In this document: one piece after another, positions 12,620 to 23,647 of the stretch | Numbering within the stretch: the stretch's first letter is position 1 | How the letters are laid out: each line of letters begins with the position of its first letter | NCBI GenBank assembly: GCA_018398805.1 | Contig: JAGFBZ010002332.1 | Coordinates: 65,001-129,000, forward strand | From: Hirundichthys speculiger | Taxonomy: Eukaryota > Chordata > Actinopteri > Beloniformes > Exocoetidae | Direction: 5' to 3' | Length of the DNA: 64,000 nucleotides | Made by a program: the position numbers and the translations under genes | Notes under the pieces: model-generated | Seen by the model: the letters and a program-made list of their open reading frames with translations, nothing else | Told to the model about the DNA's origin: nothing | Database searches by the model: none

Positions 12620-12985
12620 GACTGTATAAAAAGAACTGGACAAACCCCCTGTGATGTCACTCATAGGTTTTCTTAAGAGTACTTTAGAAGTCTCTTTTTC
12701 ACGTCTCTGCAGCGTGCCATGTTGGAAGGAAGTGACACCACCCATCCCCAGTTGATCCAAAAAATGGGAAAATGGGATTAACCAAAAATCGTAATCTCAG
12801 ATGTCGCTGACCAAAACACCATCTAACATGAGTGCTGCCAGAGCTGAAATGGAGGAGTAGTGGAGCTCCACTGGGACCCATAGTAGCCCAGTTCCTACTC
12901 ATAAACCAGGCTGTTTGCAGTTGACCATGGGTTGACCAACCCTAGCAGCTGGTCAAGCTCCATTGTACTCCATTGGACCCTTCCA
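12620..12985 (+). repeat. Unclassified three-copy repeat, copy A
   Basis: The block at 12623-12690 (ataaaaagaactggacaaac, then tgatgtcactcataggtt) matches the inverted block at 31590-31660. The block at 12800-12960 (cagatgtcgctgaccaaaac, ctgccagagctgaa, ctgggaccc, gctggtcaagctcc) matches inverted sequence at 30945-31130 and 41600-41835. The similarity is patchy, so the copies are old. No coding frame or terminal repeats are visible. It probably belongs to a dispersed fish repeat family that I cannot name. Confidence 0.65.
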
Positions 12986-13460
12986 ATACATCTTTTTTGT
13001 CAGAACAGCTTTCAAGTTTCAGTATCTAATAAATATGGTCACTTCTGGCACCAGAAACATTGATTGTAATAATATATATATTTTTTTGTTTTCCATTTCA
13101 AGTCAATGCAGGCTTTCAAATCACATTGACATAATTCTGCAGGCCAGCAATGCAGGGTTTTCTTTGTTTTAATCGGATGTTGATTATTCCAAAGTTTCGC
13201 CCCCACAGGAACACAGCTGACTATTCAGATCTCACCAATCTGGACTTCACATAAACTTTCAACATGACATCACTTAAACGAATGAATGAATGAATGAATG
13301 AATGAATGAACGAACCAAAGCGCATGCAGCTTACAAACCGCTAGGACATTGAAATAATGGGGAAAAAATATGATTTTATATCAGATGTATGAGAAGCCAC
13401 TGCTCCAGATTAATCGGCTGTCTCAAATTGAAACTCTGCTTCTTAAGGCTTGGATCTAAA
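12986..13460. other. No recognised gene
   Basis: Contains the (GAAT)n tract at 13280-13312. Nothing else is recognised. Confidence 0.5.
13280..13312. repeat. (GAAT)n microsatellite
   Basis: About eight GAAT units, the last ones degenerate (GAAC). Confidence 0.9.
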
Positions 13461-13751
13461 GGCTCATTTATAGTTCTACATCAAATCAATGCCATAGCTA
13501 AACTGTCGATGTGAGACCTATGCTGTAAGCTGTATTTGTTCAAAGCAATGCTCAAAGCATTTATCTACACCAACGCACGTAAAATATACTTTATTCTCCG
13601 TCACTGTGTCTGAGTTACACAAAGGAAGTAAACAAAAGGAAACTTGGCAGTGCGGGCTACAGCTCTGCAGAAAAAGAACCCACACTGCTGTCTAGTGGTT
13701 TGCAGTGGAATTACAGAGAGACGCAAACAGTCATATGCAAGTATAAAGAGC
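13461..13751. mobile_element. Small TIR element, possibly Harbinger-like MITE
   Basis: The left end, GGCTCATTTATAGTTCTACA, matches the reverse complement of the right end, TTGCTCTTTATACTTGCATA, in a gapped alignment. The opening 'ggctcatttata.tt' is one I associate with fish PIF/Harbinger-type MITEs. The target duplication is unclear (TAA-like on the left, CAA-like on the right). The 126-aa plus-strand frame at 13644-14024 runs out through the right end and is not a recognisable protein. Confidence 0.45.
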
Positions 13752-14166
13752 AAAGACGACATGGGGCCATGCATAACCTACATGTGTAGCGGCTACACAG
13801 AAGCATATATCAGGCTTAACTGTTGCAACAGCTCCAATAAGCGATTACCCTTTTCATCTTCAATCTTAAACCAGCAAGAGTCAAGTGTACGTGATGTGCA
13901 ACTTCAGATGACTTATGATGTTTCGTGGTTGCTGTGCCGTCCTGGTAGGAGAAATTGTAGCTACATATTTGTCAGACTGCCTTCGTCTGATCATTGCTCA
14001 ATTTATAGGTTGCCGCACAGATGAGATTCAGCATGGCGTCTCTCGTTCCTCAGTCTAAGTGAAGGAAGTATTACTGCGGGTGACGTTCACGGCCGCCACT
14101 GAGTGAGAGTTCTGTGTACCTGTGGTTAGACAGAAATTGTATTCTATTGTATTATTATTTGTACAT
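13752..14166. other. No recognised gene
   Basis: No motif found. The right part of the 126-aa chance frame lies here. Confidence 0.4.
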
Positions 14167-14394
14167 TTAAAGGAGCCGTTTGTAAGATTATGGCCAAAAC
14201 TGGTACTGCAGTCACTTTCAAATTACTATTGAGCGGCGTGTACCCTCCCCCTCCTCCCCGACCAGAGGTTGCCAGGTCGGCTGCAGAATGCAGCAGGAAC
14301 GTAGGCTGCCATGGCAAGCGACGAGTCCTACACAGTAAGTTTATTTTCTGTTAATTATATTTAATGCTTTATGAAAGATCTTTTCTTTCTTTGA

Positions 14395-14489
14395 TCTTTC
14401 GTAACTAGAGGAAATATTTTCCCGTTGAGGCATTTCGTAACCTGAAAGTTTCGTATGTAGAGGCGTTCGTAAGTAGAGGTACCACTGTT
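14395..14489. mobile_element. Solo right end of another DNA transposon
   Basis: The stretch ending CGTAAGTAGAGGTACCACTG, preceded by degenerate repeats of 'ttcgtaa.tagagg' (14399, 14433, 14450, 14468), matches the familiar fish transposon end 'cagtggtacctctacttacg' read on the opposite strand. No matching left end is seen nearby, so it is a truncated end inside the TTAA element. Confidence 0.55.
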
Positions 14490-14540
14490 ACCTTGTCCAA
14501 GTAAATTAGCGTTAGCCAAACATTTAGCTATGAATCTTAC

Positions 14541-14728
14541 CTGTCCAGGAGAAAATCAGCAACGTTGGCGTCTGTCTTCAAATTCTTCTCCGCTTTCAGC
14601 CGTCTCCATCTATCAAAAGCATCTCCTATACAAATCCTTGTTTTATTTCGGACCTTGTCACGACGTAACTCGGATTCATAACGAGGTCTTTTAGGTTTTG
14701 GAAAGCTAGACATTTTTTCATCCAACAC
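14541..14728 (-). CDS. Exon of a transposon-borne protein, basic and helical
   Basis: The exon starts at an ATG at 14728 (a second Met is codon 6) and encodes 62 codons plus two bases. The stop read at the end of this frame is the TAA inside a consensus splice donor: GGACAG then GTAAGA (14535-14540). This argues for a real exon rather than a 63-aa gene. Residues 11-30 are highly basic (KPKRPRYESELRRDKVRNKT). They are followed by RICIGDAFDRWRRLKAEKN and LKTDANVADFLLD, an arrangement I have seen in many uncharacterised fish proteins that begin 'KTRVNIG.AF.RWR...TDAEVA.FLLD'. The pattern suggests nuclear localisation and perhaps DNA binding; the function is unknown. It lies wholly inside the TTAA element. 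No downstream exon was found. Confidence 0.6.
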
Positions 14729-15024
14729 GTTCGTAGCGGCTGCTGCGATAATTAGAGCCGAACTGGCAACCCGGATGCAGAAACACTACTGACTTCGTGA
14801 TTGGGAGATAGGTGGAGGGTGGCGCTTCAGGCCAAAACAAAAAATGACAACATCAACATCAGTTGAGGGCTGCAACTCCTCTTTTTAAACGGGAATATCC
14901 TGGCTTGAGTGCTGTTGTCAGTGACATAAGTATTTGAAATGAACATGATTTTTAAATGTCTGTTGACATATCGGGGTCATTTTATGATTCGTTTTATTAG
15001 ATCTCTTACATACGGCTCCTTTAA

Positions 15025-17206
15025 ACTGTGCAATAAAACTTATAAAATGCCGACACATGAGTTTCAAAATTTGGTTCTTTGGCTTTCACAAAGAAAAAAA
15101 AAATTAGTCACCTAAACTGAAAATCAGAAGTTCAACTAATGAAAAATTATCATTGTATCTGAATGTTTGGGTCCAGCTCTAGTCAAGCTATCATCTATCA
15201 CTTCAGAGTACAAAGGCTGTGGTTTCTAACCTGCTTCTAACAGCAATAGAGAAGATTCTTATCTAGTTAGTTTGTCACCATCCCCTACTGTATGTAATGA
15301 AAATATGCTGGTGGTGTTTTTTTTTCTTGGAGAACAAATGGACGGCGATTCTGAACTGAGGACAAAGGATTACTCACTGAAACTCCTCTTTGTGGTTCTG
15401 GATGGTGATGGATGTTATTTTTGGCAGAGGCATCTTGCCAGTTTCTTCTCTAACTACACTGTTTGTTAAATTTGTATGGATTTTCTGCCATGTCAAATCT
15501 TTTTTTGATCCCATTATAGATCTCATGGCTAATAAGAAAAGGAAGAGCTTTATTCAAGCCATTACTCCATTGTTTTGCTGACAGCTGGTACTCAGGCATC
15601 TTCCAATTTTAAAAGTCTGATCCAACAATTTGGCTTTCGCAACCAAACTACAGAAAGAAATAATGGATAGTTTCAGTCTGAATACAGTGTTTCCTGGGAG
15701 CCCTTTGTTGGAAGCAATTACACCCCTGACATTCGATATTAGATGTGGGGTCTCCTGCTCACAGTTATGTAATCTTTATCTGATTGTACTCTGAGATGAA
15801 AACAGAAGTTTTATGAAACCGAGTTATTAGCTTGAAAACTTTTCCTCTCAGTCTGACTTCCCAATTTTCATCTATGTGTAGCTATCAGTGCTAACGCTGG
15901 ATGCTATATTTATCAGCTGAAAGAAAAAAAAACTGATGATAAATCAGCATCTTAAAAAACTGACATATACTCGACTTGACGATGGAGCTCCTGCTGTGTA
16001 CCCACCTCTATTCATTACAGCTGACATATTTAATGTTTTTTTTTTTTTTTTTTTTAACAATAAATGTGTCACTTCATTAGGTTTGTAAATTCATTATCGG
16101 AGTTATGGCGGTGTCAGTTTAATTCATCGCCTCTGCTGTGCTGATGACAAGAAATTAAAACTGATGTCTGTTGATTATTGCAGATGGACCTCATGTTTGT
16201 TTTTCTGGTGCCAATGATTCAACGTCTAGAGGACCAGAGGCAATAAGGTCAGACGAGCCGAGAACAAGAACAAGCTTGGTTTTCAATTAGTACAAAAAAA
16301 AAAAAAAACATAAAGCTGTTGGCTCTGATATGGTGTAAAAGGCTTAAAGAGTTGCTGAGTGGAATTGCATCCAAATTTAACTTTGCATGCTCGCCAATCT
16401 GTATGACCAATCTCAAAAGAGGTGCTCTTCAGTATATGATGTGGGTAGAAACTGGCAGATGGAAAGAGAAATTTAAAGAAATTATCTCAAATGGGGTAGT
16501 TGGAGTGTCTCTCTGTGAACCTTTTTGAATGTTCAAGATTTGCTGTACTAATTTGTAATCTGATCTTCATCAATGAAAAACACATTGCGCTTCAGCTTGT
16601 AACATTCACTTATAATTACCTCGTCTTATATTGAACACATCCAGGAACAAAAGTAAACTGGAGTCAGTAGTTTGCACATCTGGAGCAAATAAGAGTCTTT
16701 GCTGTTAAAACATTAGTTCTAATTTCATTTAAAGGAATATTTGCTTACTTTTAGGAGGCATCATCTCACTCTTAACCGTTCCTTGTTCCTGCCATCGCCA
16801 AAAACCAACCAAGATAATTTCACTCCCTCCTTGGTCGTCAGAGCAACATGTCATTCATCAACAACGATGGAGCTAGCTCACAGAGCGACCGCGGACATCG
16901 TGCCAGAGGCAACTAAGGAGCCCAAGAAAGTACTGACAGGCAAGAAACCAGGAGCAAATCTTCAAGTCTCCTGTTGATAAGGAGCATCTTTTGATGTGAG
17001 CATGTCTTGCGAAAAGGACGTCTCTCAAACGGATCGTATCTTAGGAACAGCAGCTCTTCTCCTTGGTCTTTGAGATCATGGAAGAGTTTGGAATCTTATT
17101 CCCCGTCAACATTTCCTTTACTTCAAAAACCGGTGTATCAGTGGTCTCAAACAAACAACCAAACATAGCTTGATCAGCAAAAAGGTTGGACAGGGATGCA
17201 AACTCA
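15025..17206. other. No recognised gene
   Basis: Frames at 15272-15581, 16319-16528 and 16741-16977 have no recognisable motif. The last one (78 aa, containing MELAHRATADIVPEATKEPK) is hydrophilic and slightly protein-like but unplaced. An 18-T run lies at about 16036. Confidence 0.45.
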
Positions 17207-17207
17207 G

Positions 17208-18100
17208 GGCCCGATCTTCTGCCAGATCTCCTAAAGCCGCTATTTAGGGATAGCGGGTAGCGGGATGGGCGTTACCCCGCAAAGAACGCAATCTTCCACC
17301 TTCCTAAACCCGCTATCCCACCTGCGCTACCAGCTATATTATGCATAGGAGTGGTTAGGCCGTTCCACCTGTTAAACCAATCAGTGTGTCAGTAGCCATT
17401 GCCTTTAAGAGCAGGTTGCGCTACCCGCAAGCCACTACCCGCTATCCGAAAACTGCTATAGAGCGTTTTTTCATCCAGATTAGAGCAGCTCTCATACACA
17501 GCTCATCTGGGACTCTTCTTCCTTCCTCCTCTTACTTCCTCCTCCTCCTCTGCACTGATATATACATAAAAATATTTTTAAACAGACAATTGCTATCTGC
17601 AACCTGAAAGTCCTAGATAGTTTGGTGCACTCCAGGTAAACACGCTCTGGTCGTCTATGGTTTAACTGGCAAGCAAGCCGTTTAAGACGATCCCTGCTGT
17701 TTTCTCAGGGGTTCAACTGAGGCCAGATCACACTTTTTATTCAAGAGTTAATTCAAGAAGTAGAGCCGTTTGTGCACGTCCACATTTGACCAGGTGGACA
17801 CACATTGATGCCATTTGGACGCGCTCTTGTACGTGCTGACATGCAGGTTGTGGGTAGCGGGTTGCAGGTAGCAGGTGGTCTGACCACCCGCTACCTGCTA
17901 ACCTGCAACCCTCAATCTCAAGATACTGAGTTTGCGGAAAGGGCAAAAGACACGCCCATTGCCACACCTACAATGTGAGTAAGGGAGTCGGCATAACGGG
18001 TAGCGGATTTAGGGAGTGGAAGATTGCATTAGCAGTTAGTGGAGGTTCCTAAACCCGCAATTTGCGGGTAGCGGCTAGCGGGAACTGTACGATCGGGGCC
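17208..18100. mobile_element. Harbinger-like element with GGGTAGC subterminal repeats
   Basis: The ends are inverted: left GGCCCGATCTTCTG, right (reverse complement) GGCCCCGATCGTACAG. The interior is studded with GGGTAGC or its complement GCTACCC (17255, 17420, 17852, 17998, 18066) and with variants of ACCCGCTATCC (17304, 17435). A near-perfect hairpin sits inside: GGGTTGCAGGTAGCAGG (17859-17875) pairs with CCTGCTAACCTGCAACCC and neighbours (17882-17911). The GGCCC... terminus recalls PIF/Harbinger elements. The TWA target duplication expected for that group is imperfect (TCA left, TAA right). No transposase is encoded. Confidence 0.72.
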
Positions 18101-18261
18101 TAAGTGTTTGGCTTTTTTTTTTGTATTTTTTGTGTGTGTTTAGGCTTTAAATCACACCACAAACTGTGACAGTTTAGTGCTGTGGCTACTGTTGTTAAAA
18201 GTGGATGTCCCGACGGAATAGCTTCACTATATAACTTATATAACTTGGCTTAACTTGGCTC
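18101..18261. other. Spacer
   Basis: Short spacer with a T-run. Nothing recognised. Confidence 0.4.
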
Positions 18262-18400
18262 ACCTACCAAGGGTCTAGTCATCGTGCAGTGGACCAGGTT
18301 CAACTCTTGACCTGGAACTCTTTCCTGCGTGTCTCTGCTCTAATTTAATGTCTATCTACTTTCAATAAAGGCCACTAGAGCCAGAAAATCTTTAGGTGGA
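18262..18400 (+). repeat. Degenerate tRNA-derived SINE, 3' part
   Basis: The sequence reads GGACCAGGTTCAACTCTTGA, CCTGGAACTCTTTCCTGC, GTGTCTCTGCTC, then TTTCAATAAAGGCC. GGTTCAACTC fits a polymerase III B box. The succession 'tgacctgg..c.ctttcctgc.tgtc...aataaaggc' is a common teleost SINE layout. The A-box part is too decayed to place. It is likely silent. Confidence 0.55.
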
Positions 18401-21400
18401 ACACAGAATCCAGTCTGAGGTAATGAAGAACTCATGAGAAACAGCTGAAGGCTTGAAGATCACACATGAGTTGGCATTTATGTTCATATATATTATATAT
18501 GATACTACTTTACTACTTTTATATAACTATAAAACAGTTTTTATTGAACATATGCCACTAAATGGATTCATTCCTTTCAAATATCCTGGTTTTCTGTTTG
18601 TTGTTTTTTTTCTTGTCTTCGGTATGCACGCTCAGGTGCATAATATCTAGGGAACCACGACTGTTTATTAATTTATATGACTGACACCTTTACAGAATCT
18701 TAACAGCTTTAAGAATCGACGCGCAGTTCACAAATCCACGTCACTTGAGGCAGTATCCAATTTTAATGGAAAAAAAGGTTTGCATGCTGTCTCAGTGCGC
18801 TTGTTTATGTACCAATAACTGAAGTTACCCACGAGAGCAAAAAAAAAAAAGATTTTTTATTTGACACATGGACTTGATAGTATATGAAAAAAGTGGTTTC
18901 CCCAATTTAATACAAGTTATGATGGGAAAACGCCAAAGGCAAACCATCGAATGTGAAGGTTTTATTTTATTTTGCTTGTAGCAGCTTGTCAATAATTTGG
19001 TTTTACGGCGCAGGTTGCATTGTCTTCTTGGTGTTAGAACCGAGTTTGGTTCAGGTCAAGAACCAAATGGTCTTTGTGGAATAAAAGAGATGACAGGTTA
19101 ACTAGTTTTCATTCAAAAAAACTCATTTATTCCCGTGTCCCAACCCGACTTGGGTGTCTGGGATTATGCTGATAACAATTCGAACTCCTCCGCGTCGTAC
19201 AAACTGGAAAAAGGTTGGAGGATGCTTATTGTCTGGGCCAGAAATCCCTCCCTTTTGACAATAAAGCAATTTATCACAGAAATGCATGCAGTCCTTTGAG
19301 GACGCCGGTTGGAATAACACAAACAGTACTTTTTTCCCAGTACTACTGAGGTTTCAAAAAAAAAAAAACACATATATTCATAAGTTTCTTTTTCACAAAC
19401 TTAATCTTTGAGCGGCTCTTTTCTGCTCAATAACAGCATGTCGTTCGCTACTTTGCAAACTCAAACTGTCAATTGCGGCTGTCACAAACACGTACTTAGA
19501 AAAAAAAAATGCCTCGCTTTCCTTCAGACGCTGCTCTTCTAAACATATGCCAGTAATGAACTCAGCCGGGTCCCCGAGGAATAACCGGGATCCACAGATG
19601 GGGAAACAGAGATGTACCAATTAGGAAGAAAAGACGTAATTTTCGCATATTGCAAACATGATGGGATGTAACAGAAAGGTGCCGCAGACGACGTCGCTGG
19701 AGTGCATTTGAGCACAGCGAGGTTGCGGTGGGTAAGCCTGTTCATCCGCTGTGGCTGCAAATCCCATATCGAGCATCCCCCCCGTGGTTCCTGAGAAACT
19801 CCCCCCGTCTCTGCGACTTCTCCCGTTACTTGTGACTGCTGTATGTTGATAGATTCCCCACATTCTTGTTTCAGTGCCCCGAGTCCTGTGGTTCCTGGTT
19901 ATTAAAAAAAACAGTGGCATCATACATCTGTGGCTGAGTAGTTGATATATCTCTAAAATGTGATTTTTTTTTTCCCTCTCCCCCTTTTTTTTTTTTTTTT
20001 TTTTACTTTGTGAGTTACCTGTGGCTATACCGATATGGATTTTCACTTCACTGCTTGCACCTTATCACTTCTCACTGAGTTCCAGGCAAAAAGAAGCAGA
20101 AAAGATATTGTTTCTTTATAATGTTACCTCATGTGGCAAATTGCACTCGTAGGTGTATGCTGACCTTTTTTTTTTTTTTTCCTTCTTCCCTTCCTTACAT
20201 TCATAAACTTTTCTGATACGTCTTTGGAACATTGTCTGTATAATAACCTTGTTTGGTCCCACGGGGGTCCTTGGATACATTTGGGGGTCACCTGGGGAGG
20301 TCAAAACTGGTCACTTGTGACACCTGTTGTTGGGTGGGCTCTGCCTGTCCAGGTGTAAAACAGAAGATCTCTGACCTTTAGAGACCCCCAGGGCTTTTGG
20401 ATAAAGGGTCAGCATCAGAGAAGGGGGGGGCTTGGAGAAAACGGCTCCGCCTGAAACCCAATGAGGACAAATATCTCCCGGGGCCGGGAAGGACTCATTC
20501 ACTCTTTTGCTGCATCTTTGGTTTCCCATGTGTAGGGACTGAATTGCAGCCCTTTTCTTTGCCATTAGCAGATTTTTGCAGGAGGATTTAAGAGCTTTAA
20601 AGTATACATTTTCCCCGCTGAATAGAAGAGGGATGCTTAAGATGCCCAGCCGAGCTTACAGCTCCTATCACCTTCAATAGATTGGATTGATTACAGAGTA
20701 TAAATTTCCCTACAGGATCCACAAAGAATGACTTTGGTAATTCCCTTTAATCTACAAAAAAAAAAAAAAAAAGAGAGAGATTGAGCACAATGAGTCCTGA
20801 CAAATACATGACTGATCAGCATTTAAAACAAAGCATCAAATCTGTCTCCTCAAAATCCCTTTGTTAGTAAAATATCCGTATTCACACGGCCTGAGAGGAA
20901 CCAGCCCAGTCTGAATAGCATACAAGCACGAAACCCCCGAACGGATGAACAAATGAATCCTAAAGGCAAATTCTTCAAGATAATCATCACTTTTAATTCT
21001 GAGTATCTCAGGTTCATCACAAGTTCTTTACAACAGCATTGATTAAAAAAAATTAAAAAAAAAAAAAAAAGGTCTCATGATGGTATCATCATTTAAACAG
21101 GCAAAGATTCCACAAGATTAAAAAAAAAAAAAAAGAGCAGGGTATTCTGTGTGCTCGCAGCTCAATGCGCATCACGGCTTCAGAATAATAATCAAGAGGC
21201 TTGTCTGAACATATGAGTCTATTCACTTGTCTTCATGCCAGAGGTAAAAAAGGGTCTGATGACTCATTACTGACGGAGTCATTGTAAACAGGCAAATTCT
21301 TTAGTGATCAGATTAAAAAAAAAAAAAACACGAAAACAGACACTGAATAACCCCCCGAAGTAATGAGCAAAATAAAGTTTAAATAAAAAAAAAAAAGTTC

Positions 21401-22819
21401 TGAATGCAACTGATTTTGCAGAATAAAGCGCTCTTTAAGAAATCTCTCCAAGCCATGTTCTTGTGGCATCTCTGCAGGTCTCATGATTAATCATGGAGCG
21501 CCCCTATTTGTGTCTAAAAACACCACATAAGACTATACCTATTGGAAGTTTCTGGGAAAGAAAATGGCCCTGGGACTGGTTTAAAGAAACGTTTGATACC
21601 TAGAATGTGAGCCGGAATAATCATTCACATTGTCATCAGACTGGTCTTGATAATGTCACTTGTTTTGCTGCGGCAGCCTCGGGGTATTCCTGTTTCATTC
21701 CCGCACTGGCTATTACTTTAATTGCTGTTGTAGCATGCTACAAACGCTCAACTGCCTGCAGGTCTCGACACGACATGAATTCTTGGTAAATAGGATGTTT
21801 TTCTATAAGCAGGAGCTGTGTTCTATTGACGGTCATTTGCATATTCCACCCGCTGACCTCTTCTTTCAGAAAGCTTTACAACATGTCATTGATTTAAGAG
21901 GCTGATGCACAGAGTGAATGATGCAATCTTTTGGGACAATTTCCATCAGCCGATAAACGTGTTTGCGCTCTACAGCATTAGCATTATGCTAACAACGTTG
22001 TCTTCAGGTAGTCCATTCATATGCAGCTTGCTCCAGGTGGAAACGTGCCCATAAACAGCTGGAGATGTTGTTGAAGAGATGGGATAGATAAAGCAAGCTT
22101 GTTTTTCTCATATCAGGTTGAAAATCTAGCGGCGTTTTGCCAATTGAAAGCTGTAAAACCAAAAGCATCCGCCAACATTGCGTGGCGGAGGAGCCAAAAG
22201 CCGTTTGCCTCCCAGGCAAAACACACGTCCTCAAAGTTCAGTTCCTCCCTTGATGTACCAACTCTTACTGGCTTTGTTACAGTTGTTTATTCTTTTATTT
22301 ATATATATACACATTTTACATATTTCCCCTTTTCAGTCTTTATGTGTTGCATAGTTTTGCTTTGCATAGCGTAGCATAGCATAGCATAGTGGTTAAAAAG
22401 TAAAAACACATTTAACTTCTGGGCAATACACACCTCTTAAATCAGAGACCAACTCCCTGCTTGATTAGTTTTAGGAGGTTCAGTACAGGAGTCCAAAAGC
22501 GCATTTTATGTGACAACACTCATCCTTTTTATGTGTAAAATTCCAGGAAGGACAAGATACTTAGAGATATGTGTTCAAACAGGCAGATTGCAGCTTGATT
22601 CTCATTTGATCTCCAAACCCTCGTTAACTCGTAATGTCACGGATTCAGCCAAACGGGCGCCGCTCCTGAATCGCTCGTGGTGGAACACGAGGTCATACTG
22701 AAGACGGCGCAAAACCGCTGCAAGACTGGACCGGACCCTGGTGGGAGCTCGGTTAAACCGACTCCTTCATATTTGTTTATTCCTGGTTTTTTTATTTATC
22801 CACGCCTTGTGTAGTTTTT
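18401..22819. other. No recognised gene
   Basis: This is 4.4 kb without a recognisable exon. It holds many A/T runs (19982-20004, 20166-20180, 20757-20772, 21060-21070, 21121-21135, 21314-21328) and a small TTTGGTTC/GAACCAAA hairpin at about 19047. A degenerate pair ending in poly(A) (about 21071-21135 and 21252-21328) shares 'aacaggcaaa.....gattaaaaa'. The 141-aa minus-strand frame 19621-20046 contains a lysine run from a T-tract. Nothing supports a gene. Confidence 0.5.
22376..22389. repeat. Short AGCAT tandem
   Basis: About three tandem AGCAT units (with GCATAGCGTAGC just before). Minor. Confidence 0.6.
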
Positions 22820-23066
22820 ACAACCCCAACACTGAAAAAAAAGTTGGGACGCTGTGTAAAATGTAAATACACACTGCATCCATCACAACAGCCTGGCAAA
22901 GTCAAAATGAGCTCCTTCTTTCCATGAAATGGGAAAATGTCTGTTTCAAGATCTGATATGTTCTCTCTGTTCTACTGGAAACAGAAGATGGGTTGATGAG
23001 ATCTGCAAATCATTGCATTCTATTTTTATTTACATTTTACACTTTCACATCCTTTTTGGCATTTTT
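22820..23066. mobile_element. Fold-back MITE, teleost 'ttgggacgctgtg' type
   Basis: The left arm has AAGTTGGGACGCTGTGTAAA then ATGTAAATA. The right arm has TGCAAATCATTGCATTCTAT then TTTTATTTACATTTTACAC. The inner parts are mutually inverted (GTGTAAAATGTAAAT against ATTTACATTTTACAC), while the outermost right end is decayed. The combination 'gttgggacgctgtgtaaaatgtaaat' with 'gcaaatcattgcattct' is a frequent fish repeat. Confidence 0.65.
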
Positions 23067-23102
23067 CAGTATTTGCACGCCTGTGCAAGTATGTATTTAT
23101 AT

Positions 23103-23647
23103 TAGGGCTGGGCAAGGAATAAAATTTTTAATCGCGATTAATCGTATGATTTCCCTGATTAATCACACTGTATACGCAAAATCAAATAATGAATTCAAAA
23201 GTAGTGTAAAGTGCACTTTTATTCAGATGTTCTGCTGCCATATGAACTAAAGTGTTTAACATTTGTTGTCAGTAACACATATTTAGTGTAAATCTCATCT
23301 TAAAAAATGTGGCATTAATGTCATCCTGTTTTCTTATGAAAAAAAAAACAAAACTCTACCAACAAAATCCTGAGCCACAATCATAACATTAAAACAGGCA
23401 ATCTTTGAGGAAACACAGAAACTTTTAACAGGGAGCAGCATTACCAGTGTATGTTCAGTACCAAATGTCCCTGTTAGAAAGTGGGAGGCACAAAAAAATT
23501 CACAATTCACAATTTTGCCGCCAATTCTTTTCTGGTTCCACAGCAGACTTTTCAAAACAAGAGCGTTGACCAACATGCGTTATTTCATTGTGTCGGCGTT
23601 AATAAATTAATGCGTTATGCAATAACACATTAACCTACCCAGCCCAA
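23103..23647. mobile_element. hAT-like element ('attaatcgcgattaatcg' family)
   Basis: The left end, TAGGGCTGGGCAAGG, matches the reverse complement of the right end, TTGGGCTGGGTAGG. Near the left end is TTTTTAATCGCGATTAATCG, and near the right end TAATAAATTAATGCGTTATG, both typical of a common fish element. I could not find a clean 8-bp target duplication, so the boundaries are good to a few bases only. The 80-aa minus-strand frame inside is not a transposase. Confidence 0.65.

Larger units (their letters stand above)
14167..15024 (-). mobile_element. TTAA-flanked DNA transposon (850 bp)
   Basis: Identical TTAA target sites at 14167-14170 and 15021-15024 flank a TIR: left AGGAGCCGTTTGTAAGATT, right (reverse complement) AGGAGCCGTATGTAAGAGA. 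TTAA targets are used by piggyBac and Kolobok elements. The element carries one candidate exon on the minus strand (14541-14728). It also contains a piece of another transposon end at 14395-14489. No full transposase is present, so it is non-autonomous or internally deleted. Confidence 0.82.

Noticed and set aside
13644..14024. 126-aa plus-strand frame
   Set aside because: Starts in a MITE and extends into unique DNA; no motif.
16741..16977. 78-aa frame with MELAHRATADIVPEATKEPK
   Set aside because: Vaguely protein-like, but no family recognised and no flanking element ends or splice signals.
19621..20046. 141-aa minus-strand frame
   Set aside because: Contains a lysine run from a 23-T tract; no motif.
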